A stretch of DNA of 64,000 nt, taken from contig JAHBVG010000016.1 of the NCBI GenBank assembly GCA_019637695.1, positions 1 to 64,000 on the forward strand, in the 5' to 3' direction. A program made the position numbers and the translations under genes. Below the pieces are notes generated by a model that did no database searches, was not told the DNA's origin, and saw only the letters and a program-made list of their open reading frames with translations. Source of the DNA: Caldilineaceae bacterium (GTDB lineage Bacteria; Chloroflexota; Anaerolineae; Caldilineales; Caldilineaceae). The number at the start of each line of letters is the position of its first letter. Position 1 is the stretch's first letter. Positions 1-9,065 of the stretch are shown piece after piece.

Positions 1-411
1 GAACGTCCACTGGCCCGGTTGTGTCCCCGTAAAGCGGAACTTCCAAACCGATCCACCTGCGTAGAACATTTCTATCTTGTGTTCCGCATTGCTGTCCTGG
101 TGCTTGAAGCTCACCACGGCGACCAGATCATACGGGTTGCCCGTATACGTAGAATTCTCAACGCTCCATTCAATCATTTCCCACTGTTTGGCGGATCGAT
201 TGGGCATACTCTTTTGCTCATTGCGCGCCAGGATCGACGCGGAAAGCGCTTCCTCTTGTGACTGCACGCCGAAACCGGCAAGATGATTCCATGCTGAACC
301 CGATTGTGCTTTTACCGCATGAATTTGGAATAGGGCGAAGATGAATCCGATGATGATAAAGGGGGCGAACTTGACTGCGATCCTTACTTTTTGATTTTGT
401 TTTCGATGCAT
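1..411 (-). CDS. Secreted glycoside hydrolase-like protein with DUF5060 domain (partial, N-terminal part only)
   Basis: An open frame starts with ATG at 411 and runs off the left edge, so only the first 137 residues are visible. The N-terminus is basic, then hydrophobic (FAPFIIIGFIFALFQIHAVKAQ), which fits a signal peptide cleaved after AQ. From about residue 79 the sequence matches my memory of DUF5060, the beta-sandwich found at the start of putative glycoside hydrolases: IEWSVENSTYTGNPYD, then EMFYAGGSVWKFRFTGT and a GQWTF ending. The catalytic domain would lie beyond the window. A purine-rich AAGGAAGCAAGGA stretch precedes the start. The upstream neighbour on the same strand is a secreted SGNH esterase, so both may act on extracellular polysaccharide. 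Family assignment is from motifs only. Confidence 0.72.
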   Translation of the reverse strand, partial: MHRKQNQKVRIAVKFAPFIIIGFIFALFQIHAVKAQSGSAWNHLAGFGVQSQEEALSASILARNEQKSMPNRSAKQWEMIEWSVENSTYTGNPYDLVAVVSFKHQDSNAEHKIEMFYAGGSVWKFRFTGTQPGQWTF

Positions 412-596
412 ATTCCTTGCTTCCTTAAATAGACCCAATGGGTAGATAGAGGGGCAACATCCCATGTGTTGATGTTGTTGCCATGTGTAAGCATACAGAA
501 AAGTAGATACCTTACTGCACGTTTACTGATTTCTCCAACTACCACTCGCGCATGATTGATATACGCTTTTCTAGACGGTGAACCAAAATGGAAAAC

Positions 597-636
597 AAAT
601 GGCGGCGAGATCGGATCTCCGATCTCGCCGCCATTT
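597..636 (-). terminator. Perfect 18-bp hairpin, likely terminator of the SGNH esterase gene
   Basis: Bases 597-614 are the exact reverse complement of 619-636, with a 4-base loop (ATCT on the + strand). The stem is GC-rich in the middle. Read on the minus strand it follows the stop at 682 and is followed by a moderately T-rich stretch (GTTTTCCATTTT), as expected for an intrinsic terminator. It could also be a copy of a small palindromic repeat, but I see no second copy in the window. Confidence 0.65.
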
Positions 637-681
637 GGCATGGGGAACAGTGCGTCGCGCCCAAAACAGGTGGGCGCTTGT

Positions 682-3306
682 TTATTGACTTCGGGTAACT
701 ACTGGAATCCAAAGTGTTTCCATAATTTGCGGACCTGCCGTGGGGAGAGCATCCAGAATCATGTTGGATAGGGACAAGATTCTAGCAGATGTGGACGTGA
801 CTGCCAGAATCTGGAAACTTTGGCTGATCGCCCCGCCACGATTCTCGGCAACGATGGTGACACTAACGAGGCCGGGGATCTCCGGCGTCCATTGGAGCAG
901 CCCTGTGTCAGGGTCGATGATCATCCCTTGCGGCGCGACGGTAAGCGTGTAGTGTGGCGGAGGCGTCCCACTGGCCTGGGCCTGATATTGGTATAACTGT
1001 CCCACAACGGCTATGACAGGGAAGGTGAAAAAGGTTGGGGTTTCCGTCACTTCTTCAGCAACTGTAACTGTGAAACTCTGGCTGGCCGTGCCTGCGCTGT
1101 TGGATGCTTCTACTGTCACATTGAACGCGCCTGCGGCGTTGGGCGTCCACGCGATGAGGCCGCTGGCGGCGTCGATGCTCATCCCCGCCGGCGCGGCTGT
1201 CAGCGCAAAGGATGGGGGTGGGTTGCCGCTCGCCTCCACATCGTAGCTGTAGAGTTGTCCCACAGTAGCAGTTGTCACCGGCGCAGAAGCGATCACGGGA
1301 GCCTGACCGGTTTCGGGTACTGAACAGTAACTGTTGCCCCCAGCACTGTGCGCATAATGCTGCTGAATCTCACCGGCATCCAACGCCCGATCATAGATGG
1401 CAACTTCGTCCAGGATGCCTCTGTAAAAATAACTGTTGGCGTAGTAGCCCAGAGTAAGGCCGACATTGCTGACAAAATCACCGGCAAAGTTGCTCGCCCT
1501 GGACGCCTCCAATTGACCGTTGACATAGAGCAGGTTCTGTCGGCTGCTGCCGTTATAGACAGCAACGAGATGATGCCAGTTACCATTGTTGATCTGGGTT
1601 GTCCCGCCGAAGCCGACGGAGGTCTTGCGGCTGTCGCGCACGGAGAAATAGGCGTTGCCAGTAGGACTACAGCCGACCCACCAGGCCATACTGCCAGTGT
1701 TGCCGCCATATTTGCCGATGAAGACCTTGTTGCCCGCGCAGTTCTGGGTGGTATTGACCCACAATTCAATACTAAAACTATCAGTGTTGTTCCAGTTGAA
1801 ATCAGCCTGGTGTGGGATATCTACTTTGTCATTGCCGTCAAACGAAAGCGCGCCGGCGACCTTCCCATTGACGGCAGTTGGGCAGGCTGCACCTGAGCAA
1901 CTACCATTGTAGCCACTCTGGATATCGGTAAAGAGCGTACTGCCCACTGCTTCATTCATGGGCCAATAGCTGATGAGATTTGCCGGGCACATGGTTTCCT
2001 GCCGCCCATCCTGCACAGAGATTGTAAAGCTCTGATCTTGCGTTCCTGCGCTGTTGATTGCTCGTACCGTTACCTCGAACAGGCCAGCAGCGGCAGGCGT
2101 CCACGCGATGACGCCAGTGGCGGCATCGATGCTCATCTCCGCGGGGGAAGCGATCAGGGCGAAGGAGGGCGCTGGCGTCCCGCTGGCCTCGACATCGTAA
2201 TAATAGGGTAGCCCCACCCCTCCTTCTGTGACAGGTGGGGATGTGATCACAGGCGGCTGACCAGCATCGGTTACTGTCATCGTAAAGGATTGGCTCGTGG
2301 CACCCATGCTATTACTTGCTTCCACTGTCACATCGAATGCGCCTGCGGTGTTGGGCGTCCACGCGATGAGGCCGGTGGCGGCGTTGATGCTCATCCCCTC
2401 TGGCGCGACGGTCAACGCAAAGGATGGGGATGGGATCCCACTGGCTTCCACATCGTAGCTGTAGGCTTGCCCTAGGGTGGCTACCGTCACCGGCGCGGAG
2501 GTAATGATGGGGCTGCTCTCAGCGCACACCGGCAAAATTCCGCGCAGCGCATCGAGCCAGACCTGAGCCATTTTGGCGTAACCAGTTCCATAGGGATGAA
2601 GATTGTCCCACATGTCACCGCCCGTCGTGTAGGAACTGTAGTTGAGACCAGCGCCATTTTCCATATCGACGATGATGATTTTGTCGCCATTGGCAATACG
2701 TGCAAGCGCCATCGCTTCGACATTGTTGTTGAAATCTCTCACTACCTGGCTGTAGGCGATCTGGTTGATAATCCGCGCCAGGACGACAATGACAGATTGG
2801 TCGTAGCGGTCAATCTCATTAAGGATGTTCTCGACATCGGTGGGGCTGCGTTCCACTTGATTGGTGCCAATATGTAAAAGTACAATTTCGGCTGGGTTTG
2901 CCACCAACCAATTGTAGATATTATTGGCGACCTGAGTATCGGTCCAGCCGGAACGTCCTTCATGGTGAGGATCAAAGCCCTCGGTGGTCTGATAGTATTG
3001 CCCGTGGCTCAAACTCCCCACAAAGTCAACCTGGTAACCGGCTGCGTTCAAGCCATGCCAGAGATCTTTCCGATAGCCGACCTGTCGATCCAATTCGCTC
3101 ACACCCGAGGAACTTCCGCGCGTAATCGAATCGCCAGCGAGCATGATGCGGATCGGCGCGCTACAGGTAAGATTAGGATAAGGCGAGTTGCCTGGTTGCC
3201 CTGCTGCTTGCGCTGGGAATCCCGTCAGGAGTAGCCCGACAATAAACAGGACAACGCTCAAACGGAGCAGGATTTTTCTTTTTCGCAATTGTGAGGAGAT
3301 ATCCAT
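682..3306 (-). CDS. Secreted SGNH/GDSL esterase with four Ig-like (He_PIG) repeats and a LamG-type domain
   Basis: This is an 874-residue modular extracellular protein. A signal peptide (basic RKRK, hydrophobic core, PAQAA) is followed by an SGNH hydrolase domain (about residues 50-260). Visible there are block I GDSIT with nucleophile Ser60, a block III-like HIGTNQV and a C-terminal DNLHP with the catalytic Asp/His pair near residues 236-239. Next come two putative Ig-like repeats (each with a YDVEASG...P.FALT...GMSI...G.I.WTP pattern), a concanavalin/LamG-3 domain (SYWPMNEAVG ... GNWHHLVAVYNG ... LDEVAIYDRAL), and two more Ig-like repeats. The protein ends in WIPVVTRSQ, similar to the short hydrophobic tails I associate with secreted Chloroflexota proteins. 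The likely role is removal of acyl groups from plant or microbial polysaccharide; substrate unknown. Confidence 0.85.
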   Translation of the reverse strand: MDISSQLRKRKILLRLSVVLFIVGLLLTGFPAQAAGQPGNSPYPNLTCSAPIRIMLAGDSITRGSSSGVSELDRQVGYRKDLWHGLNAAGYQVDFVGSLSHGQYYQTTEGFDPHHEGRSGWTDTQVANNIYNWLVANPAEIVLLHIGTNQVERSPTDVENILNEIDRYDQSVIVVLARIINQIAYSQVVRDFNNNVEAMALARIANGDKIIIVDMENGAGLNYSSYTTGGDMWDNLHPYGTGYAKMAQVWLDALRGILPVCAESSPIITSAPVTVATLGQAYSYDVEASGIPSPSFALTVAPEGMSINAATGLIAWTPNTAGAFDVTVEASNSMGATSQSFTMTVTDAGQPPVITSPPVTEGGVGLPYYYDVEASGTPAPSFALIASPAEMSIDAATGVIAWTPAAAGLFEVTVRAINSAGTQDQSFTISVQDGRQETMCPANLISYWPMNEAVGSTLFTDIQSGYNGSCSGAACPTAVNGKVAGALSFDGNDKVDIPHQADFNWNNTDSFSIELWVNTTQNCAGNKVFIGKYGGNTGSMAWWVGCSPTGNAYFSVRDSRKTSVGFGGTTQINNGNWHHLVAVYNGSSRQNLLYVNGQLEASRASNFAGDFVSNVGLTLGYYANSYFYRGILDEVAIYDRALDAGEIQQHYAHSAGGNSYCSVPETGQAPVIASAPVTTATVGQLYSYDVEASGNPPPSFALTAAPAGMSIDAASGLIAWTPNAAGAFNVTVEASNSAGTASQSFTVTVAEEVTETPTFFTFPVIAVVGQLYQYQAQASGTPPPHYTLTVAPQGMIIDPDTGLLQWTPEIPGLVSVTIVAENRGGAISQSFQILAVTSTSARILSLSNMILDALPTAGPQIMETLWIPVVTRSQ

Positions 3307-3359
3307 ATCGACCTCTCTTCCATAAGCGGAAAGTTGCAGGTTGCAAGTGGCGCGTACAA

Positions 3360-3944
3360 TTAGTCCCTAATCCCCAATCCCCAATCCCTATCCGCTTCAA
3401 GTCGCCTCAGGTAGTTGTTCACTCTTGGGAAGAGGTAGAGGATCAAAAGCAGCGCCCCAGCAAATAAAAGTTCATTGAACAGCATCCATACGTGGTCCAT
3501 CGTCAGCCATCCTCGCGAGCGTTGCACCCCATAGAAGAGTTTGATGGCGGGTTCGAATCGTTCCTCAGTAAAGGGCCAAAAGAGCATGACGCCGCGACCG
3601 CGCGTGAAAAAATCCATGAGGATGTGTAGCTGGTACGAGATCAACGTCAGGTTGAACCAGCGCACAAAACTGGTCCGGTTTTTCAGCCAGACAATGCCGC
3701 CAATCGCCAGGGCAGCGACAACCCCCGCCACGATGCTGTGCGTCAGGTTATTGTGGAAACTGTCGAGATCGCCCAGTAACAGACCCGGGATGGCGTCGAG
3801 ATCGGGCAGGAGCGAAAGGCCAACAATGGCAGCCAGCGAACGGATCGACCCATCCATGCCCAGCGGCGTCTCTTGCAATGGGCGAGAACGGCAGATCCTG
3901 TAGATGGCATATCCTACGGCAATGTGGGCGATTGGGGATGGCAT
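3360..3944 (-). CDS. Membrane-bound metal-dependent hydrolase, YdjM/DUF457 family
   Basis: The 194-residue protein opens with MPSPIAHIAVGYAIY and carries the metal-ligand-like motifs LLPDLDAIPG, HNNLTHSI and YQLHILMDFF, which are typical of DUF457 (YdjM-type) inner-membrane hydrolases. Three or four hydrophobic segments are visible (around residues 32-55, 70-88, 100-115 and 160-178). The biological substrate of the family is not established. The C-terminus is odd: the last residues, DWGLGIRD and the stop, are encoded by a CCCCAAT heptamer array at 3363-3391, so the original end of the gene was probably overwritten or extended by the repeat. It stands alone between divergent and same-strand neighbours. 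Confidence 0.75.
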   Translation of the reverse strand: MPSPIAHIAVGYAIYRICRSRPLQETPLGMDGSIRSLAAIVGLSLLPDLDAIPGLLLGDLDSFHNNLTHSIVAGVVAALAIGGIVWLKNRTSFVRWFNLTLISYQLHILMDFFTRGRGVMLFWPFTEERFEPAIKLFYGVQRSRGWLTMDHVWMLFNELLFAGALLLILYLFPRVNNYLRRLEADRDWGLGIRD

Positions 3945-4418
3945 TGATCCTCAGTGTATTCCTGGAGAACAGATGGATCTTCTACTAACGGCTAAAGATA
4001 ACCGTCCTTATGACTAGGGTGAGTCTCTCACTCGCAAGAGCATCAAGATGCTCTTGCGTATTCTAAAAACTTTGTATGAGAATCACATAAGTTAGCGCTA
4101 AAAAGATCATAAGAGATATTAGAGACGATAATGAAATAGAGTTAGAGTGTTAGATTATGCAGTGAATTCTTGCGCTTCATTTTCTTATAATCTTTTTAGC
4201 AATAATATATGCGATTCTATGCTTACATGTAGAACACTAGAGAGAAGCTTCTTCGTAAGATAGGTCCTTGTACAAAATACCTTGCTGTTCATTTAAAGCG
4301 CCTTCGATAAATGCTACAAAAATGCATATTTCGTCTCCTGCTAGAGAAATGAATCTGACTATTGCCGCTATAGAGATTATTGAACTGCACAATTGCAACT
4401 TCCAGTAGAGGAGTGAGT
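3945..4418. other. AT-rich intergenic region between divergent genes, with a 12-bp hairpin
   Basis: No convincing gene lies in these 474 bases. The stretch is clearly more AT-rich than its surroundings. It contains one perfect hairpin (4033-4044 against 4047-4058, loop AA) whose role I cannot tell. It probably holds the promoters of the divergent hydrolase (leftward) and epimerase (rightward) genes, but no consensus -35/-10 pair stands out. Confidence 0.5.
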
Positions 4419-5444
4419 ATGAAGATTCTTGTAACAGGTGGGACAGGTTTCACAGGTAGCCATTTAGTCAAGCGATTGTTGGCTAAAGACCATGAGGTCT
4501 TGGTGATAGACTATCAAAAAGGTCTCTTTTTCGAGGAATTGCGAGGATTGGGCGCCAAAATCGAACTCGGTGGAATTTTAGATCGGGATCTTGTCGATCG
4601 AATGTCTAAAGGCTGCGAGGTAATACACCATCTGGCGGCTGCCTTCCGTGAGTTGGATGTTCCGGATCAACACTATTGGAATGTCAATGTCGAGGGTACA
4701 CGCAACCTATTAGAGGCGGCCAGTCGTTATGGTGTTCGTAAGTTTATCTATTGCAGCACCCAAGGCGTTCATGGGGATATCAAATCTCCTCCGGGGAATG
4801 AACAATCGACTATCGCTCCTGAGGATTACTATCAGTATACCAAGTATGAAGGTGAACGTGTGTTGCTAGAGCATGTGCAAAAGGGAGTGGATGCTGTCAT
4901 CATCCGCCCTACGGCTATCTATGGTCCTGGGGATCCTGGGCGCTTCTTGATGCTCTATCGCATGGCGCAACGGGGATCGTTCCTGATGTTTGGCGACGGC
5001 AAGACCTTCTATCATCCTGTTTATATCGACAATTTGGTTGATGCGTTTGAACTGGCCGCCGAGAAGCATGGATTACAGGGTCAGGCTTATATTATCGGCG
5101 ATGAATGCTATTATTCTTTGAACGAGTTGGTGAAAGAAGTTGGTATGTCTATCGATACTCTGGTTGAAATTCGCCACCTCCCTTTTCGTCCATTGCGTCT
5201 GGCTGCACACCTATGTGAAATTGCATGCAAACCTTTTAAGGTTGCCCCTCCCTTGTTCCGGCGCAGGGTAGATTGGTTCAAGCAGAATCGAGCCTTTGAC
5301 ATTTCCAAGTCCAGGCGCGAACTTGGCTATATTCCCAAAGTTGACCTGAGAAGTGGCCTCAGGCAAACAGGAGATTGGTACAAGGCGCAAGGCTATCTCA
5401 GCCATACACCCGGCCGCTACAGCTTAGGACCAGCGACTCAATAG
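4419..5444 (+). CDS. NAD-dependent epimerase/dehydratase (extended SDR)
   Basis: The 341-residue protein begins MKILVTGGTGFTGSH, the Rossmann NAD(P)-binding fingerprint of extended short-chain dehydrogenases. It also has a YQYTK YxxxK active-site motif with an upstream serine (CSTQGVHG), as in nucleotide-sugar epimerases and dehydratases. I place the start at 4419 rather than at an in-frame ATG 39 bases earlier, because GAGGAGTGAG sits just before it and the fold begins there. It is a close relative of the protein at 12047-13027 (same GVHGDI and RRRV.wFK signatures), so the two probably do the same kind of step on different sugars. asnB follows after 38 bases. Exact substrate is unknown. Confidence 0.85.
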   Translation: MKILVTGGTGFTGSHLVKRLLAKDHEVLVIDYQKGLFFEELRGLGAKIELGGILDRDLVDRMSKGCEVIHHLAAAFRELDVPDQHYWNVNVEGTRNLLEAASRYGVRKFIYCSTQGVHGDIKSPPGNEQSTIAPEDYYQYTKYEGERVLLEHVQKGVDAVIIRPTAIYGPGDPGRFLMLYRMAQRGSFLMFGDGKTFYHPVYIDNLVDAFELAAEKHGLQGQAYIIGDECYYSLNELVKEVGMSIDTLVEIRHLPFRPLRLAAHLCEIACKPFKVAPPLFRRRVDWFKQNRAFDISKSRRELGYIPKVDLRSGLRQTGDWYKAQGYLSHTPGRYSLGPATQ

Positions 5445-5482
5445 GTCATGGATACTCAGAGATTGGAGAGGGGAATTAACCG

Positions 5483-7468
5483 ATGTGTGGTATTTGTGGC
5501 CTGTGGAATCGCCACGGAGTCAGCGAACAGACAGTACGCGCGATGGCGCAAGAGATTCGTCACCGTGGCCCTGACGAGGAAGGTTTCTATTTCAGACAGA
5601 CGATTGGGTTGGCCAATCGGCGACTTAGCATTATCGATCTGAACGCTGGGAAACAGCCAATATGTAATGAGAATGGGCAAGTCTGGGTTGTTTTCAACGG
5701 TGAGATCTACAATTATCCAAGCCTGAAGCAACGCTTACTTCAACAAGGACATCTTTTTAAGACAAACAGCGACACAGAGGTAATCGTCCATCTATATGAG
5801 GAGTACGGAGTAGATTGCGTCAAAGAATTGCGGGGGATGTTTGCTTTTGCGCTGTGGGACGAGGCTCGACAACGCTTACTTCTGGCCCGCGACCCATTAG
5901 GCCAGAAACCCCTCTACTACACCTTCCAAGAGGATCGGTTTGCCTTTGCCTCTGAGATCAAAGCTCTCCTGTGTGATAGGACAGAAAAGAGCCAACTGAA
6001 CGCAAGGGCTATCCACAATTACATTTCACTGCGCTATATCCCAGAAACAGATACGCTTTTTCAGGGAATTCATAAACTGCTAGCCGGGCATATTCTGCTC
6101 CTGGAGAATGGAGAAGTCAGGCATAGCCCCTATTGGGCGTTGCACTATACGCCCAAAGCGAGTGGCTCTGAAGAAGAACTCACCGCCCAACTGCGTCAGC
6201 TATTGCTGGAAACCATCGATTGCCATATGTTGAGCGATGTTCCTGTAGGCGCATTCCTCAGCGGTGGCCTCGATTCTTCTTTGATTGTAGCCATGATGTC
6301 AGCGGTTTCGCCCAAGCCTATTAAAACTTTTTCGATTGGAGTCCGTGAGCAGAGTTTCGATGAACTTCCCTATGCTCGCATGGTAGCTGCGCGCTATGGA
6401 ACAGATCACCATGAGATGATTGTGGAAGCGGATCTTGTTACCAACTTGCCCAAAATGATCTGGCACATGGAAGAGCCGGTAGATCCCTTTGCCTTTGGCG
6501 TCTTCTCGGCTGCACAACTAGCCAGTCAACACGTCAAGGTTGTCCTGGGGGGTGACGGCGGCGACGAACTATTTGCTGGGTATGATCGGTACGTGGGCAA
6601 TCAATTGGTTGAGCTTTATTGCATGCTGCCCTCTTTCCTGCGTCGCAAGATTTTGCACCCTATCATTGAACGGCTGCCAGACAACTACAGTTACAACAAC
6701 GTGGTTCAGAAGCTGAGATGGCTGATGGCTATGTCAGAGACGGATACAGGCCATCGTTACGCCCACAGCGCAAGTTATCTGCGATTCAGCCACGTACATA
6801 AGCAAGTGCTCTATACAGACCTCCTCTGGCAAGAGTTGCAGGAGATCCATTCGACCGACTACCTGGTTCAACTCTTCAATACCGATAATGCCGAACATCT
6901 TGTGGATAAGATGCTGTATACCGATAGTAAGACACGTCTGGCCGATCATTTGCTGATGGTGGGAGATCGCATGACAATGGCGCATAGCCTGGAAGGGCGT
7001 TCTCCTTTCGTTGATCAGCAAGTCGTCGAATTTGTGGCACACATGCCGGCAACCCTAAAGATCAAAGGACGTCAATTGAAGTATGTGCAGCGGCAGATTG
7101 CCCGTGAATTTCTACCAAAGGAGCTAATTGAGCGTCCTAAGAAAGGATTTGGCTTTCCCTTGGCTTACTGGTTCCGAGGAGAACTGGGTGAAGTAACGGC
7201 GCGCGTATTTGAAAGCTCTATGTTGGTTGAAGCCGGTTACCTCCGGCTTGACTCGATGATGGCCCTACTACAATCGCACAGAAACGGTGTAACCGATCAC
7301 AATTATCGGCTTTGGGTACTCCTGAATCTTGAACTCTGGTATCGAATCTTCATGGGCAATAGCTCAGTGGAAACGTTGAAAGCCTACCTGCAAGAGTCGA
7401 TGAAGCCAGTCAAGCTCTATCCTGCTGCTCCTCTGCCAAACGTCCCTGTACCTCAGCCTGTTCAATGA
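5483..7468 (+). CDS. asnB: Asparagine synthase (glutamine-hydrolysing) / amidotransferase
   Basis: The 661-residue protein starts MCGICGLW; Cys2 is the N-terminal nucleophile of class II glutamine amidotransferases. The glutaminase half (to about residue 210) contains the RHRGPDEEG and NGEIYNY motifs. The synthetase half has the ATP-pyrophosphatase signature LSGGLDSS near residue 260 and the LGGDGGDELF and EGRSPFVD blocks. Length fits AsnB. The reaction is aspartate plus glutamine plus ATP to asparagine. Within polysaccharide loci such enzymes often amidate sugar carboxylates instead, and the epimerase and flippase-like neighbours make that possible here. A GGAGAGGGG stretch precedes the start. 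Confidence 0.92.
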   Translation: MCGICGLWNRHGVSEQTVRAMAQEIRHRGPDEEGFYFRQTIGLANRRLSIIDLNAGKQPICNENGQVWVVFNGEIYNYPSLKQRLLQQGHLFKTNSDTEVIVHLYEEYGVDCVKELRGMFAFALWDEARQRLLLARDPLGQKPLYYTFQEDRFAFASEIKALLCDRTEKSQLNARAIHNYISLRYIPETDTLFQGIHKLLAGHILLLENGEVRHSPYWALHYTPKASGSEEELTAQLRQLLLETIDCHMLSDVPVGAFLSGGLDSSLIVAMMSAVSPKPIKTFSIGVREQSFDELPYARMVAARYGTDHHEMIVEADLVTNLPKMIWHMEEPVDPFAFGVFSAAQLASQHVKVVLGGDGGDELFAGYDRYVGNQLVELYCMLPSFLRRKILHPIIERLPDNYSYNNVVQKLRWLMAMSETDTGHRYAHSASYLRFSHVHKQVLYTDLLWQELQEIHSTDYLVQLFNTDNAEHLVDKMLYTDSKTRLADHLLMVGDRMTMAHSLEGRSPFVDQQVVEFVAHMPATLKIKGRQLKYVQRQIAREFLPKELIERPKKGFGFPLAYWFRGELGEVTARVFESSMLVEAGYLRLDSMMALLQSHRNGVTDHNYRLWVLLNLELWYRIFMGNSSVETLKAYLQESMKPVKLYPAAPLPNVPVPQPVQ

Positions 7469-7520
7469 AAACCATTCAATTTGGCAGCAAGGAGTTCATC
7501 CTTCAAGGTCAACATCGTCT

Positions 7521-8492
7521 ATGAAAAACAGACTCTTCTTTCTCATCAAGTCTCTCGGCAGCGCCTTCATGATTTTTTACATCCTGCGCGCTGTCGAGTT
7601 ATCTACCTTTGTAACAACAATCCAAGAGGCGGACTTGCCCCTACTATCTGTGGCTTTGTTGCTACATGGGGTTGGGTACATTATCAGCGCCTATCGCTGG
7701 CAGAGGCTGCTTCGAGTGGTTAATGTCCATGTGAAGATGGGGTTCTTAATCAACTCATGCATGGTTGCTACCTTCTTCAACAACTTCCTTCCTACCACTA
7801 TCGGCGGCGATATGGTGCGGACCCACGATACGGCGCACCACACCCGTTCTTCTATGTCATTGGCGTTGGCTGTTATCGCTGTAGATCGATTAACAGGTAT
7901 GCTGGCGCTTTTTCTAGCCTCATTGGCCAGCTTTATGATTGGGTTCAGTCTGTTTGGGAGCGATACTTCTATCGTGATTTCACTGGCAATCACGGGCGGC
8001 CTGTTTATACTGATTGCACTCCTTATCAGCAGATCACCTGTACATCACAAATGGATATCTAGCCTATCCATCGCCCAAAAAATTGTAGCCAAACTTGAAC
8101 GTTTTTACAACGCTCTATTGTTATACAAACAGCAGAGAAGTGAGGTATTTAAGTCGCTACTGTTAGGCATTCTCCTACAGATCAACGTGATCCTGCACTA
8201 TTACTTGATCTCCCAAGCGCTGCACCAGAATGTCTCTTTTCTTTACTTTTGTCTGGTCATTCCGCTGCTGATCCTGGGGTTGCAAGTGGCGCCATCGATC
8301 AATGGGATAGGGTATCGTGAAGCTGGATTCGTACTCTTTCTCTCCAAGGTTGGCGTTAGCACGGCCTCTGCCGTCAGTCTCTCCTTCCTGGCGTTGAGTA
8401 TGCTTCTCGTTTGGAGTGTTATAGGCGGTTCTTTATTTGCACTCAGACGAGAGCGATTTGATTTGAACCTGTTAAGAACAGTGTTACGATAA
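7521..8492 (+). CDS. Flippase-like membrane protein, lysylphosphatidylglycerol synthase TM-region (UPF0104) family
   Basis: This 323-residue, strongly hydrophobic protein has about eight membrane spans. The family signature FFNNFLPTTIGGDMVR is present, followed by AVDRLTG, as in the YbhN/UPF0104 and LPG-synthetase membrane domain. There is no C-terminal aminoacyltransferase domain, so it is not a complete MprF. Proteins of this kind are common beside glycosyltransferases and are suspected to move or hold lipid-linked intermediates; the function is not proven. It follows asnB by 52 bases and is probably co-transcribed. A second member of the family lies at 9066-10094. Confidence 0.85.
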   Translation: MKNRLFFLIKSLGSAFMIFYILRAVELSTFVTTIQEADLPLLSVALLLHGVGYIISAYRWQRLLRVVNVHVKMGFLINSCMVATFFNNFLPTTIGGDMVRTHDTAHHTRSSMSLALAVIAVDRLTGMLALFLASLASFMIGFSLFGSDTSIVISLAITGGLFILIALLISRSPVHHKWISSLSIAQKIVAKLERFYNALLLYKQQRSEVFKSLLLGILLQINVILHYYLISQALHQNVSFLYFCLVIPLLILGLQVAPSINGIGYREAGFVLFLSKVGVSTASAVSLSFLALSMLLVWSVIGGSLFALRRERFDLNLLRTVLR

Positions 8493-8560
8493 ACTGGAAT
8501 TTTGTGGTTTACGAATTGAAATTTGGGCAACCCCTGGCGCAAATTTTACAAAAGAGAGTT

Positions 8561-8982
8561 ATGAAACAGTCAATCGTACATATCGCCTTAGTTGTAAGAG
8601 ATTACGATGAAGCCATTGCTTTTTATACCGAAAAACTTCACTTTACACTTGTCGAAGATATATACCAACCAGAACAAGATAAACGCTGGGTCGTAGTTTC
8701 TCCCCCTGGCTCAAATGGAACAACACTTCTTCTGGCTAGGGCTTCAAAGCCAGAACAGCAACCCTTTATAGGTATCAAACAGGTGGGAGAGTGTTTCTTT
8801 TTCTCAACACGGACGATTTCTGGCGAGATTACAACGAGATGATTTCTAAAGGCATAAAGTTTATTAGAGAGCCAAAAGAAGAATCCTATGGATTGGTTGC
8901 CGTTTTTGAAGATTTATATGGCAATCTTTGGGATTTGCTCCAACTTAATGTCAATCATCCATTATTTCATCGAAAAGGATAA
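8561..8982 (+). pseudogene. VOC/glyoxalase-family gene broken by a -1 frameshift
   Basis: Two overlapping reading frames together make one VOC (glyoxalase/bleomycin-resistance fold) protein. Frame one (from ATG 8561, preceded by AAGAGAG) gives KQSIVHIALVVRDYDEAIAFYTEKL and the first half. The second half, VFLFLNTDDFWRDY through EDLYGNLWDLLQLN, is in another frame from about 8790. Adding one base in the GGGAGAG run near 8785-8790 would restore GGRVFLFLNTDDF, the expected core. The gene is markedly AT-rich compared with its neighbours, suggesting recent acquisition. It is either a real pseudogene or a sequencing/assembly indel. The enzyme function cannot be told from sequence. Confidence 0.75.
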
Positions 8983-9065
8983 GTCAGGTTTTCCAAAATC
9001 AGCGTTTTAGTTTATAGCCGTGGCTTTTATCCGCCAAATCCGCCCTGCGCCGGTAAAGCCAGCCG

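Noticed and set aside
556..771. Small + strand frame across the hairpin at 597-636
   Set aside because: It is mostly palindrome sequence and the end of the esterase gene on the other strand.
4033..4058. Hairpin considered as a small RNA or terminator
   Set aside because: It lies between divergent genes with no gene ending into it and no U-run; there is no positive evidence for an RNA gene.
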